Part shown: in pieces, positions 1 to 8,619 of the stretch
Position numbering within the stretch: the first letter of the stretch is position 1
How the letters are laid out: each line of letters begins with the position of its first letter
From: Helicobacter pylori
GTDB taxonomy: Bacteria > Campylobacterota > Campylobacteria > Campylobacterales > Helicobacteraceae
Reading direction: 5' to 3'
DNA: 64,000 bases
NCBI RefSeq assembly: GCF_030323545.1
Contig: NZ_CP122954.1
Location: forward strand, 868,001-932,000
Translations under genes and position numbers: made by a program
Notes under the pieces: model-generated
Seen by the model: the letters and a program-made list of their open reading frames with translations, nothing else
What the model was told of the DNA's origin: nothing
Database searches by the model: none

Positions 1-340
1 CCACCGCCGCGTTGATCGCTAAAAGCACGGCTTGATAGGCGGGGGAGGCTTTTTCGCCGATCAAATTCTTCGCGCTCGCGCCCAGATTTTCACGTGCCGC
101 ATTAATCGCACTCGGGTCAGAGGATAATTTGATGAGGGTGTTTAGGGTGCTGTATCGGGTTAAAAGCTTGCTCAAGTTTTCATAATTGTCTGAAAGCTGT
201 TGGATGCCTTTGGTGTTTTTCACCATTTGAGCGGCTTCACCGATTTGATAGCCTGCGCTCATGTAAAAGCCGTCGTCTTCAGCGCTCAAAGTGGAAACTA
301 AAAGCGAGCCTAAAGCTAATGAAAGGATGTGTTTTTTCAT
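1..340 (-). CDS. babA: BabA-type blood-group antigen-binding adhesin, 5' part only
   Basis: Outer-membrane adhesin of the Hop family; BabA binds Lewis b and related fucosylated blood-group glycans. Only about 113 N-terminal residues are in the window, and the gene continues left of base 1. The start is the ATG at 340, giving a signal peptide beginning MKKHILSLALGSLLVSTLSA followed by the mature start EDDGFYMSAGYQIGEAAQMV. This signal peptide is the BabA form; BabB normally has a CT-repeat leader (MKKTLLLSLSLS type), and no CT tract is present here. The site next to the tRNAs and hypD is the classical bab locus A, which holds babB in 26695 and babA in J99. A chimeric bab gene cannot be excluded because the variable middle is missing. 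Confidence 0.85.
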   Translation of the reverse strand, partial: MKKHILSLALGSLLVSTLSAEDDGFYMSAGYQIGEAAQMVKNTKGIQQLSDNYENLSKLLTRYSTLNTLIKLSSDPSAINAARENLGASAKNLIGEKASPAYQAVLLAINAAV

Positions 341-415
341 GTTTTCTCCTTTTTAGATTGAATTGAATATTAGGGATTTCATACATTCATTGGATATTTG
401 GAATGTATTTGAAGC

Positions 416-445
416 ATTATAGCATAAAAGCGTTTTTTTTTTTTT
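416..445 (-). promoter_or_regulatory. babA promoter with A13 tract upstream of the -10 box
   Basis: On the minus strand a run of 13 A (433-445 as T on the plus strand) lies 11 bases upstream of a perfect TATAAT (416-421), itself about 75 bases upstream of the babA ATG. A homopolymer placed between the -35 and -10 regions is known in babA promoters, where its length alters transcription. Slippage of this tract is therefore expected to tune expression. Confidence 0.75.
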
Positions 446-494
446 GTCATTTTCTTAAAAATTTTATCATTTTTTTGATTTTGGTGTTTTTGGT

Positions 495-533
495 TTCGTT
501 TGGTGGTGTTCGTTTGGTGGTGTTCGTTTGGTG
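495..533. repeat. 14-bp tandem repeat upstream of babA promoter
   Basis: The unit TTCGTTTGGTGGTG occurs at 495-508 and 509-522, followed by a partial third copy to 533. It lies about 50 bases upstream of the A13 tract of the babA promoter. No known function; it could be a variable-length spacer or a binding-site array. Confidence 0.85.
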
Positions 534-605
534 CTAGAATTTTGTTAAAAATCATTTTCTTTAAAGGGATAGTTTAAAAAGATAGGGGGGATTTTTAAAA
601 GAGAT

Positions 606-682
<77 letters not shown>

Positions 683-708
683 CCAAAATACGCTAATATG
701 AGGAAAAA

Positions 709-783
709 TGGCTGGGGTGCAAGGATTCGAACCTCGGAATGCCAGGACCAAAACCTGGTGCCTTACCGCTTGGCGACACCCCA
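709..783 (-). tRNA. tRNA-Gln (TTG)
   Basis: A 75-nt tRNA on the minus strand starts TGGGGTGTCGCCAAGCGG, has the anticodon TTG within CAGGTTTTGGTCCTG, a T-arm GAGGTTCGAATCC and an encoded CCA. It lies 26 bases from tRNA-fMet in the same orientation and is probably co-transcribed ahead of it. Confidence 0.95.
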
Positions 784-849
784 AAAACTAAAAAAAGCAT
801 TATACAAAAGCTTTTTAAAAAAGTCAAGCTAAAACGCTATAATTTCATC

Positions 850-1383
850 ATGGAAGAAAACGGATTTGACCCCCTCATTTATAAACGCTACCTGAAAAAG
901 AAAGAAACCTTTTTGCTTTTTAAAAAAATCGCTCAAGTCTCTGCACTTAAAAATTTAAAACTCCAACTCAAGCGAAGAGAAGCGATTAAGCGCTATGTTT
1001 CTCAAGCTTTGGGGGATTTAAAAAAAGGCTTTAGATACGCCAAAATAGAAAATCAAATCCTAAAAATCTATTTCACGCACCCTAGCTATTTGAAAGCCTT
1101 TAAAATGGAAGAAGATCATTACACCAACCACCTGAAAGCCCATTTTAAAGAAACGCAAAAAATCCTAAAAGCTTTGGATTACCCTTTTGATTTTAAGGCA
1201 ATCCAAGCGGGCGTGAAAAAAAGGGCTTATCAAAAACCGGTTGAAAAAAAAGAAAATCCTCCTAAAAAACCGGTTAGCATCAATGTCAATTGCGAAGGTT
1301 TGAGCGATTTCACTAAAAGGCAATTTTTAAAGCTCAAACGCGCTTGTAACGATAATACGCCGCGCACGCCCCCTCAGAGCTGA
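850..1383 (+). CDS. Hypothetical protein (HP0897-like)
   Basis: A 177-residue lysine-rich protein with no membrane segment or signal peptide that I recognise. The reading frame is open from 739, but that upstream part runs through the tRNA-Gln gene on the other strand. The ATG at 850 (MEENGFDPLIYKRYLKKK) is the first start clear of the tRNA. The 3' end overlaps the convergent hypD 3' end by 50 bases. The function is unknown. The position matches the hypothetical gene found between bab locus A and hypD in reference strains. Confidence 0.7.
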   Translation: MEENGFDPLIYKRYLKKKETFLLFKKIAQVSALKNLKLQLKRREAIKRYVSQALGDLKKGFRYAKIENQILKIYFTHPSYLKAFKMEEDHYTNHLKAHFKETQKILKALDYPFDFKAIQAGVKKRAYQKPVEKKENPPKKPVSINVNCEGLSDFTKRQFLKLKRACNDNTPRTPPQS

Positions 1384-2446
1384 CCATGCAACTGCCGATC
1401 GGATTTTGTGGGGTGCAAATTGTGGCGAATAATGAGCAGTCTAGGGGCTTAGCGATGCCTTTTAAAATTTCCCCGCACTTGCATGCCTTGTTTTCTTTAG
1501 AGGTTTTGTGGCTTAAGTGTTCTTTAAAGACTTTTTCAGCGTCATAAGAAGCGAACGTTTCTTTGAGTTTGAGAGCGGAATGTTTGATATTCCCTAGACC
1601 TCTCCATTCAAAATCTTCCCTTATTTCCATGCAAGCATTGACTAACTCTTGCGCTTTCACATTCCCCCAATAGCTCACCGCTCTTTTGTATTGGATTTCT
1701 AGCTTGGCTTCTTTGCTTAAGGCTTGTTTGATGAGCATCAACACGCTTTCTAATATATCCACCGGCTCAAAACCGCTCACGATAATGGGGAGTTTAAAGC
1801 GATCCACTAAAGGAGAATAGATTGAAGCACCGCTTATCACGCTCACATGGCTAGGGGCTAAAAGAGCGTTGATTCGGCATGCTGGATCTTTTAAAATCGC
1901 GCTCACGCTGGGAGGCACTAAAATGTGGTTGATGTGGAAAAAAAGATTGTGGAGTTTTTCTTTTTTGGCGTTCCATAAAACGCTAGCGCTCATGGGCGTT
2001 GTGGTTTCAAAACCGATCGCAATGTAAATGACTTTTTTATGCGGGTTTTCTTTAGCGATCTCTAAAGCTTGCATGGGCGAATACAAAAAACGCACATCTA
2101 GCCCCTTTTCTCTGGCTTGTATCAAACTCCCATAGCTCCCGGGGACTTTCATCATATCCCCTAAACTTAAGATGATGCTGTCTTTGATCATAGCGAGTTC
2201 ATAAGCTTCATCAAGGCGCGCTCGTGGCATCACGCATACCGGACACCCTGGCCCATGCACAAACTCTAAATTTTTAGGCATCAAATCTAAAAGCCCGTAT
2301 TTCATGAGAGAATGCGTATGCCCTCCGCACACTTCCATGATGACTAATTTTTTTTCAAGTTTAAAAGCGAGTTTTTTGATTTCATTAGAGAGCGCTAAAA
2401 GGGTTTGCTTGTCCCTAAAGGGCGAAATGAGATGATCAACGCTCAT
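1334..2446 (-). CDS. hypD: [NiFe]-hydrogenase maturation protein HypD
   Basis: HypD is the iron-sulfur scaffold on which HypC and HypE assemble the Fe(CN)2CO group of the hydrogenase active site. At 370 residues it has the family's normal length. Visible signatures are CGGHTH (residues 40-45), GPGCPVCV (66-72), GFETTTP in the middle, and a C-terminal cysteine cluster around CKCGEILKG and CTPQNPIGSC for the 4Fe-4S site. It is the last gene of the leftward hypB-hypC-hypD set, 17 bases downstream of hypC, and its 3' end overlaps the convergent gene at 850. Confidence 0.96.
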   Translation of the reverse strand: MSVDHLISPFRDKQTLLALSNEIKKLAFKLEKKLVIMEVCGGHTHSLMKYGLLDLMPKNLEFVHGPGCPVCVMPRARLDEAYELAMIKDSIILSLGDMMKVPGSYGSLIQAREKGLDVRFLYSPMQALEIAKENPHKKVIYIAIGFETTTPMSASVLWNAKKEKLHNLFFHINHILVPPSVSAILKDPACRINALLAPSHVSVISGASIYSPLVDRFKLPIIVSGFEPVDILESVLMLIKQALSKEAKLEIQYKRAVSYWGNVKAQELVNACMEIREDFEWRGLGNIKHSALKLKETFASYDAEKVFKEHLSHKTSKENKACKCGEILKGIAKPLDCSLFATICTPQNPIGSCMVSSEGACAAYYRYKRV

Positions 2447-2463
2447 TGTTTTTATTCATGCAT

Positions 2464-2700
2464 TTATTCATGCGTTTCGTTCATTTTGGCGATCATTTCT
2501 TGATACAGCTCAATGGATTCTAGGGCTTCTTTTTCATCAATCTTACTCATCACATAGCCGATGTGGAGCAACACGTAATCGCCCACTTTAACGGACTCAC
2601 CCATTAAATCCAAGCTCGCCTCTCTTTGAACGCCCAAAGTCTCTAAGAGCGCCACATTATCGTTAATGGCTATGACTTTAGAGGGGATCGCTAAACACAT
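2464..2700 (-). CDS. hypC: Hydrogenase maturation chaperone HypC
   Basis: HypC/HupF family chaperone of 78 residues that carries the Fe(CN)2CO group with HypD and delivers it to the hydrogenase large subunit. It starts with MCLAIPSKV, which supplies the essential Cys2. The ATG overlaps the hypB stop by one base (TAATG), so translation is probably coupled. Confidence 0.96.
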   Translation of the reverse strand: MCLAIPSKVIAINDNVALLETLGVQREASLDLMGESVKVGDYVLLHIGYVMSKIDEKEALESIELYQEMIAKMNETHE

Positions 2701-3428
2701 TAAAACGAATGCGTGGATTGGTAATTTTCACGCTTTTTTTCTAAAAGGAAGTTTTTAAAATCTTCCAAACTTTTAGGGTCTTTGGAGCTCATTAAAAAAA
2801 TGGGCGCTTCAGGCTTTAATTTTTGCATGTCTTCTCTGACTTGAGAAACCCTAAAATTAAACACTTCAATCATGTCCGCTTTACTGATAACCACCGCATC
2901 CGCGCACATGAACATCGTAGGGTATTTTAGCACCTTATCATCGCCCTCTGGAACGGAGAGTAAAACGATATTCATCGCCGCCCCTAGATTATAGCTTGAG
3001 GGACAAACCAGATTCCCCACGTTTTCAATGATTAAAAAATCGCTTTTTTCTAACGCTCCCTCATCTTTGAGCAAATCAAACGCCCCTTCAATCATGCTCG
3101 CTTCCAGATGGCACGCTTCGCCGGTGGTGATCTGGTGCGCGCTCACGCCTTTTTTACGCAATCTGTCCGCATCTCTATTGGTTTGCAAATCGCCCTCCAC
3201 CACGCAAAACTTAAAGTCTTTAAAATCCGCTAGATTTTCTAGCATTGTGGTTTTCCCGCTGCCAGGAGAACTCATGAAATTTAACACATACAAGCCTTCT
3301 TTTAGGTAGCGTTCTTTCATTTCAGCGGCTTTGATGTCGTTCTTGCTCAAAATCTTTTCCACGATTTTGACATCTTTTTTACTCAAATTAGGGTTATTTT
3401 GTAAAGATTCTTTTCGTTGTTCGCTCAT
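2700..3428 (-). CDS. hypB: Nickel-insertion GTPase HypB
   Basis: SIMIBI-class GTPase that, with HypA, delivers nickel to hydrogenase; in H. pylori it is also required for urease activation. It has 242 residues with the P-loop SPGSGKTT near residues 54-61, a VVEGD switch region, and the dimer-interface nickel ligands in GEACHLEA. There is no N-terminal polyhistidine stretch, unlike rhizobial HypB, so it is the non-storage form. The start is the ATG at 3428 with AAAGGAAA just upstream. It is first in the hypBCD set; hypA is not in the window. Confidence 0.96.
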   Translation of the reverse strand: MSEQRKESLQNNPNLSKKDVKIVEKILSKNDIKAAEMKERYLKEGLYVLNFMSSPGSGKTTMLENLADFKDFKFCVVEGDLQTNRDADRLRKKGVSAHQITTGEACHLEASMIEGAFDLLKDEGALEKSDFLIIENVGNLVCPSSYNLGAAMNIVLLSVPEGDDKVLKYPTMFMCADAVVISKADMIEVFNFRVSQVREDMQKLKPEAPIFLMSSKDPKSLEDFKNFLLEKKRENYQSTHSF

Positions 3429-3543
3429 GTTTTTCCTTTCTTTTAAAATTTTCGTATCGTAGCGCGCTTAATTAAACGGCTATGATCTAGCGGCTTTTTT
3501 TATCTTTTGGGCTATTTTTTTAAATCAAAAAAATCCGCCTAAT

Positions 3544-3666
3544 TTAACCCCTTTCGTTGCTGTCGTCTTTATTCTTTAGCACTAATCTAATAATCCTCCA
3601 GATGATGATTAATAAAATTATGGTTAAAAGCAAATACCAAGTATTCATAAAAACAACTTTCATCAT
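3544..3666 (-). CDS. Small single-pass membrane protein, 40 aa (HP0901 position)
   Basis: A 40-residue frame starts at ATGATG (3666) eight bases downstream of the cupin stop, with TAAGGA as ribosome-binding site. The sequence is MMKVVFMNTWYLLL, a strongly hydrophobic segment to about residue 23, then a charged tail (LKNKDDSNERG). This predicts one transmembrane helix with a short hydrophilic C-terminus. It is tightly linked behind ackA and the cupin gene. The function is unknown. The codon pattern and RBS support it being real, but it is short. Confidence 0.6.
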   Translation of the reverse strand: MMKVVFMNTWYLLLTIILLIIIWRIIRLVLKNKDDSNERG

Positions 3667-3676
3667 TTCATTTTCC

Positions 3677-3976
3677 TTATTTTTTACTTAAAGATAGCCT
3701 TATAACGCTATTTTCTAAAGCGTCCAAACGATGCAAAACTTGGGCTTCTAGGCTGATTAACGCCCCTTTTGGCATTTCTATTGTTTCATTTTCTACCTCA
3801 AAAATGATTTTGCCCTCTAAAACCTGCACGCTGATAGCTCCCGGGGCCTTGTGTTTGTCTAGGATCGCTCCTTTGGGCATGCAAATGCGGATTTCCTTAT
3901 TGGAAGAATTTTCACTCAGCACTTCAATGTGGAGTTTTTCAAAATGAACGCCCTCTAAAAAATTAATTACTCTCAT
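3677..3976 (-). CDS. Small cupin-fold protein (HP0902-like)
   Basis: A 99-residue single-domain cupin made almost entirely of beta strands, with the motif GAISVQVLEGKIIFEVENE and the second cupin box around PKGALISLEAQVLHRLDALE. The usual metal-binding histidine set is reduced to one or two His, so it may not be a classical metalloenzyme. The start is taken at the ATG at 3976 (MRVINFLEG) with AAAGG about eight bases upstream, not the TTG three bases earlier. It lies 10 bases after ackA in the pta-ackA transcription unit. H. pylori HP0902 has been described as a small cupin; its cellular role is unclear. Confidence 0.8.
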   Translation of the reverse strand: MRVINFLEGVHFEKLHIEVLSENSSNKEIRICMPKGAILDKHKAPGAISVQVLEGKIIFEVENETIEMPKGALISLEAQVLHRLDALENSVIRLSLSKK

Positions 3977-3986
3977 CAAACAACCT

Positions 3987-5192
3987 TTATTTTAATTTTT
4001 CTACTATTTCTTTCGCTTGTAAAGCGATTTCTAGCTCTTCATCAGTAGGGATTCGTAAAACCTTAACTTTAGAATCAGGCTGGCTCAAATCCACTAATCC
4101 GTTACCCGGATTGTCGTTGGTGGGCTTACATAAAGCGATCCCTAAATCTTCTAATCCTTCACACACGCTCTCTCTTAAAGCGGGGTAATTTTCCCCCATC
4201 CCCCCAGTAAAGATAATTGCATCCACTTTTTTTAAGACTGCCATGTAAGCCCCAACATCCTTTTTAATGCGATAAGCGCACATTTCAAAAGCGAGCTTGG
4301 CTTGCTTATCGCCTTTTTCTTTTCTGGCTTCTATGTTTCTGGCGTCATTATCCCCACAAATGCCTTTCAAGCCGCTTTCATGGTTTAAAATTTTCATCAC
4401 TTCTTCTAAACTTTTATTAGCGCATTGCGCGATGTATTCCACCACGGTAGGATCAATATCCCCACACCTTGTGCCCATGATCAAGCCTTCTAAAGGGGTT
4501 AGCCCCATAGAAGTGTCCACGCTTTTACCCTTTTGAATGGCTGCTGCACTTGAGCCGTTCCCTAAATGCAAACTGATAGCGTTAAATTCCTCATAAGGAA
4601 TATTCAAAAACTTCGCCGCTTCTTTAGCCACATAATGGTGTGAAGTCCCATGGAAACCATAACGGCGGATTTGATACTTTTCATACAATTCATAAGGTAA
4701 AGCATACATGTAAGCGTAATTAGGCATAGTGGCATGGAATGCGGTGTCAAAAACAGCGATTTGAGGGATATGGGGGTGCGCTTTTTGAACAAACTCAATA
4801 CCGGCTAAATTCGCCGGGTTGTGTAAGGGGGCTAAAATAGAAAGCTTGCCAATTTCTTGCATGACTAATTCATTGACTAAGACTGGGGCATGGAATTTAT
4901 CCCCCCCTTGAACCACACGATGCCCTATAGCGTCAATTTGATTAAAATCTTTGATGATCCCCATTTTCGTTAAACTCTCACGAATCATTAAAAGCCCGCT
5001 CGCATGATCTTTAATCACAAGCTTTTCTTTAAGCTCTTGATCGTTATGGTGTAAATGCGATTTGATTTTCAACTGCCCTATTTCTTCGCCGATTTTTTCG
5101 GCTAAACCGCTCGCTAAGGGCTTGTTTTCTTGCATGTCAAACAATTTAAACTTAATAGACGAACTGCCCAGATTCAACACTAAAATTTCCAT
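3987..5192 (-). CDS. ackA: Acetate kinase
   Basis: Interconverts acetyl phosphate + ADP and acetate + ATP. It has 401 residues, the normal family length. Signatures are [11 protein letters not shown] at the N-terminus, [18 protein letters not shown], the phosphate-binding HLGNGSS, and [12 protein letters not shown] near the C-terminus. A strong AGGAGG lies five bases upstream of the ATG at 5192, which is preferred over the TTG at 5195. It follows pta by 17 bases, forming the usual acetyl-CoA to acetate pathway. Confidence 0.97.
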   Translation of the reverse strand: MEILVLNLGSSSIKFKLFDMQENKPLASGLAEKIGEEIGQLKIKSHLHHNDQELKEKLVIKDHASGLLMIRESLTKMGIIKDFNQIDAIGHRVVQGGDKFHAPVLVNELVMQEIGKLSILAPLHNPANLAGIEFVQKAHPHIPQIAVFDTAFHATMPNYAYMYALPYELYEKYQIRRYGFHGTSHHYVAKEAAKFLNIPYEEFNAISLHLGNGSSAAAIQKGKSVDTSMGLTPLEGLIMGTRCGDIDPTVVEYIAQCANKSLEEVMKILNHESGLKGICGDNDARNIEARKEKGDKQAKLAFEMCAYRIKKDVGAYMAVLKKVDAIIFTGGMGENYPALRESVCEGLEDLGIALCKPTNDNPGNGLVDLSQPDSKVKVLRIPTDEELEIALQAKEIVEKLK

Positions 5193-5209
5193 CAATTCCT
5201 CCTAGTGAA

Positions 5210-6778
5210 TTAATCTTGCGCTTGAATGGCGCTAATCAAAACGGTGTTAATAATATCTTCCACTAAAGCGCCCCTACTCAAATCATTAATGGGCTTGTTC
5301 AAACCTTGTAAGATGGGCCCTATCGCCACGGCTTTAGCGCTTCGTTGCACCGCTTTATAAGCGATATTCCCAGCGTTTAAATCCGGGAAAATAAAAACGC
5401 TAGCTTGCCCGGCCACTTGGCTGTTAGGCATTTTTTTCTTCGCTACGCTTTTATCAATGGAAGCGTCAAATTGTAAAGGGCCATCAATTTCTAATTGCGG
5501 ATCTAAACGCTGAGCGATTGTTACAGCTTCGTTGATTTTGTCTATCATTTCGCCTTGAGCGGAATCGCCTGTCGCATAAGAAAGCAAGGCCACTTTAGGC
5601 ACGATATTGAATTGTTTAGCGCTTTGCGCGGAAGTGATAGCGATCTCAGCTAATTCTTTAGGGCTAGGGTTAGGGATAATCGCGCAATCCCCAAAGACTA
5701 GCACTTGAGTGTCTAAGCACATTAAAAACACGCTTGAAACCAAGCTCACGCCGGGCTTAGTTTTAATAATTTGTAAAGCGGGTCTAATGGTCTCAGCCGT
5801 GGTGTGATTCACCCCAGAAACCATCGCATGCGCGTAGCCTAAATGCACGAGCATGGTCGCAAAATAAGTCTTATCCAGCGCTAATTGATTAGCTTCTTGC
5901 TCACTCAAGCCCTTTGATTTTCGCAATTCATACAAATTGTTAGCGAATTCTTCTCTATAATGAGAAGTGTTGGGATCAATGATTTCCACATTTTCTAAAT
6001 TCAAGTTCAAATTTTTCGCTTGCGAATTAATGGCTTCTTTATCGCCTAATAAAATCAATCCTACCGCACCCATAGCGTTCAAACGATGCACGGCTTTTAA
6101 AATCCTTTCATCTTCGCTCTCGGGTAAAACCACTTTTTTAATCTGTTTTTTAGCCTTTTTTTCCAAACTCATTTGAAAGGCTAAAGGGGTAATAATCTTG
6201 CTTTTTGTTTGCAACACGCTTTCTATCAGATCCGCTTCTAATTCGCATTGTTGCTTGCAAAGAGACGCGCTTAAAAAATGTGGTTTTTCAAGCATTTCGC
6301 CCACAAATAACCCTACAGCGAAAGGGACTTCTTTTTTGAGAATGTGAGAATGCATGGCTTTCAAATATTCTAAACTCGTTTGCGCGACAGCCACAATAGG
6401 AGCGTTTAAATGCTTGGCTAAAGTGGTGTTTAAATCTAAAAGAGCGTTTAAGAAAAACTTCGGTGCATACCCTAAATTAATGACAAAGTCATGCGTGGTT
6501 TGTAATTCATCGTAGCGTTTGAGAATTGTTTCAAATAGTAACTCTTCTTGAGCAGCACTCACAAGCTCTAAAGCCTTTTGTTTGTCTATGGCGCTATGAA
6601 ATTCTAAAGGGTTCAAGCCATAGCACCCCAAAAAGCCCTCACACCCCCCATCAATGGGCGAAAACAATGCGATTTTTTGATAGCGTGGCTTTAGCACTTT
6701 TAAAAGGCTCTTGCAAGCAACCCCTAAAACTTCTGTATCCTCTGGGTAAATCCATAAACTTCGCATGAAACCTTGCAT
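5210..6778 (-). CDS. pta: Phosphate acetyltransferase
   Basis: Converts acetyl-CoA and phosphate to acetyl phosphate, feeding AckA. It has 522 residues, with an N-terminal regulatory-like half and the C-terminal PTA domain (from about residue 205, VVLPESEDERILKAVHR) including GVNHTTAETIRPALQII, VFGDCAIIPNPS and the terminal VVQRSAKAVAIGPILQG-like region. The start is the ATG at 6778 (MQGFMRSLW) behind ACGGAG, not the TTG at 6820. The frame is intact here; in 26695 I recall it as split into HP0904/HP0905 by a frameshift. First gene of the leftward pta-ackA-cupin unit. Confidence 0.95.
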   Translation of the reverse strand: MQGFMRSLWIYPEDTEVLGVACKSLLKVLKPRYQKIALFSPIDGGCEGFLGCYGLNPLEFHSAIDKQKALELVSAAQEELLFETILKRYDELQTTHDFVINLGYAPKFFLNALLDLNTTLAKHLNAPIVAVAQTSLEYLKAMHSHILKKEVPFAVGLFVGEMLEKPHFLSASLCKQQCELEADLIESVLQTKSKIITPLAFQMSLEKKAKKQIKKVVLPESEDERILKAVHRLNAMGAVGLILLGDKEAINSQAKNLNLNLENVEIIDPNTSHYREEFANNLYELRKSKGLSEQEANQLALDKTYFATMLVHLGYAHAMVSGVNHTTAETIRPALQIIKTKPGVSLVSSVFLMCLDTQVLVFGDCAIIPNPSPKELAEIAITSAQSAKQFNIVPKVALLSYATGDSAQGEMIDKINEAVTIAQRLDPQLEIDGPLQFDASIDKSVAKKKMPNSQVAGQASVFIFPDLNAGNIAYKAVQRSAKAVAIGPILQGLNKPINDLSRGALVEDIINTVLISAIQAQD

Positions 6779-6938
6779 GCCAAAACTCCGTAAATTATCG
6801 TTTTTATTTAATTGTAGCAAAATTTAATTAAACCTAAACGAAACCATGATTTTGTAAAATGCTTTTAGCATTTTTACTACACAATGATAAAAGAGCTTAA
6901 CGCCAGTCAAGCGGTAGCTGATTAAAAAACAGAGTCAA

Positions 6939-6952
6939 GGAACTCTTTTTGC
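6939..6952 (+). promoter_or_regulatory. Sigma-54 (RpoN) promoter for fliK-flgD-flgE2
   Basis: The sequence AAGGAACTCTTTTTGCTT contains the obligatory GG (6939-6940) and GC (6951-6952) separated by exactly 10 bases, with TTGCTT as the -12 element. It lies 48 bases upstream of the fliK ATG, which predicts a leader of about 38 nt. Hook and late basal-body genes of H. pylori are RpoN/FlgR-dependent, which fits. Confidence 0.75.
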
Positions 6953-7000
6953 TTAATTCCCACCATGTAAAATAAAAGAGTTGTTTTAAAAGGATAAAAT

Positions 7001-8569
7001 ATGCCATCTCCTATTAATCCCATTCACACCAACGCAAGCGCCAACGCAAACGCTTTAAATAGCGGAGCGAAAAACGAAGTTAAAGACACCAAAAACGCCC
7101 CTAAAAGTGCATCAAAGGATTTCAGTAAGATCTTAAACCAAAAGATCTCTAAAGACAAAACCGCCCCTAAAGAAAATCCTAGCGCTTTAAAAACCTCGCC
7201 CAAAGACGCTAAAGAGGACGCTAAAGAGCTTGAAAAAACCCCTACCTCACACCACCAACACGCTCAAAATCTCGCCAAAGACCAACAAGCCCCTACCTTA
7301 AGAGATTTGCTCAACCACAAAAAAACCACCGCCTCGCATGAAGCTCAACATGAAACGCACAAGATGCATGAAACTAACCCAAAAACCCCTAACGAAACTT
7401 TAAACAAGAATGAAAAAAAGCCTAATGGAGTTGCTTCTAGCGCTCATCAAACCAACTTAACCAATAAAAACCCACTAACCCCCACTAACCACGCTAACCA
7501 CGCTATCAAAAACCCCACAGCCCCAACCCATAACGCTAAAGATCCAAAAACCCTTAAAGACATCCAAACGCTCAGCCAAAAACATGACTTAAACGCTAGT
7601 AACATTCAAGTAAGTGCTCCGTTAGAAAAAAAAGAAACCCCCTTAAATGCAAGCGATCAGCTTGCTTTAAAAACAACGCAAACACCCATTAACCACACCC
7701 TTGCAAAGGACTCTAAAAACACCGCCAACCTTTCTAGCGTTTTGCAATCCTTAGAAAAAAAAGAATCGCACAATAAAGAACACGCAACCCCCCCTAATAA
7801 CGAAAAAAAAACGCCCCCTTTAAAGGAAGCTTTACAAATGAACGCCATTAAAAGGGATAAAACGCTTTCTAAAAAAAAGCCAGAAAAAACCCCTATTCAC
7901 GCTAAATCCCAAATTACAACCCCAAGCACAACGCCAGAAAATGCCCCTAAAATCCCTCTTAAAACGCCCCCTTTAATGCCTTTAATAGGAACTAACCCCC
8001 CTAATGATAACGCTCCAACGCCCCTAGAAAAAGAAGAAAAAACTAAAGAAATAAGCGAAAATAAAGAAAAAACTAAAGAATCCACTAACAGCGCTCAAAG
8101 CGCGCAAAACGCCCAAGCCAGCGATAAGACAAGCGAGAATAAAAGCGTTGTCCCTAAAGAAACGATCAAGCATTTCACCCAACAATTAAAGCAAGAAATC
8201 CAAGAATACAAACCCCCCATGAGCAGGATCTCTATGGATTTATTCCCTAAGGAATTGGGCAAGGTTGAAGTAACCATTCAAAAAGTGGGTAAAAACCTTA
8301 AAGTGAGCGTGATTTCTCACAACAACAGCTTGCAAACCTTTTTAGACAACCAACAAGATCTCAAAAACAGCCTGAACGCTTTAGGCTTTGAAGGGGTGGA
8401 TTTGAGCTTTTCGCAAGATTCTTCTAAAGAACAACCCAAAGAGCAACTAAGAGAGCCATTCAAAGAGCAGGAATCAACCCCCTTAAAAGAAAACGCCCTA
8501 AAAAGCTACCAAGAAAATACGGATAATGAAAACAAAGAAACGAGCATGCAAATCACTCTTTATGCGTGA
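7001..8569 (+). CDS. fliK: Flagellar hook-length control protein FliK
   Basis: Molecular ruler secreted during hook assembly that switches the export gate from rod/hook to filament substrates. It has 522 residues. The first ~390 are low-complexity, disordered and rich in Lys, Asn, Thr, Pro and Ala, as expected for the stretched ruler. The Flg_hook domain is at about 395-480 (ISMDLFPKELGKVEVTIQKV, then LKNSLNALGFEGVDLSFS). The tail is charged and Gln/Lys-rich. It is first in fliK-flgD-flgE2 behind a sigma-54 promoter. The repetitive N-terminus makes length variation between strains likely, which could affect hook length. Confidence 0.92.
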   Translation: MPSPINPIHTNASANANALNSGAKNEVKDTKNAPKSASKDFSKILNQKISKDKTAPKENPSALKTSPKDAKEDAKELEKTPTSHHQHAQNLAKDQQAPTLRDLLNHKKTTASHEAQHETHKMHETNPKTPNETLNKNEKKPNGVASSAHQTNLTNKNPLTPTNHANHAIKNPTAPTHNAKDPKTLKDIQTLSQKHDLNASNIQVSAPLEKKETPLNASDQLALKTTQTPINHTLAKDSKNTANLSSVLQSLEKKESHNKEHATPPNNEKKTPPLKEALQMNAIKRDKTLSKKKPEKTPIHAKSQITTPSTTPENAPKIPLKTPPLMPLIGTNPPNDNAPTPLEKEEKTKEISENKEKTKESTNSAQSAQNAQASDKTSENKSVVPKETIKHFTQQLKQEIQEYKPPMSRISMDLFPKELGKVEVTIQKVGKNLKVSVISHNNSLQTFLDNQQDLKNSLNALGFEGVDLSFSQDSSKEQPKEQLREPFKEQESTPLKENALKSYQENTDNENKETSMQITLYA

Positions 8570-8619
8570 TTTTAAGCAAGTTTGCTCTATAATAGGACAT
8601 CTTTAATAAGGAAGAGATC

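Noticed and set aside
739..849. In-frame upstream extension of the hypothetical gene at 850
   Set aside because: It runs antisense through the tRNA-Gln gene; ATG 850 is the first start clear of the tRNA.
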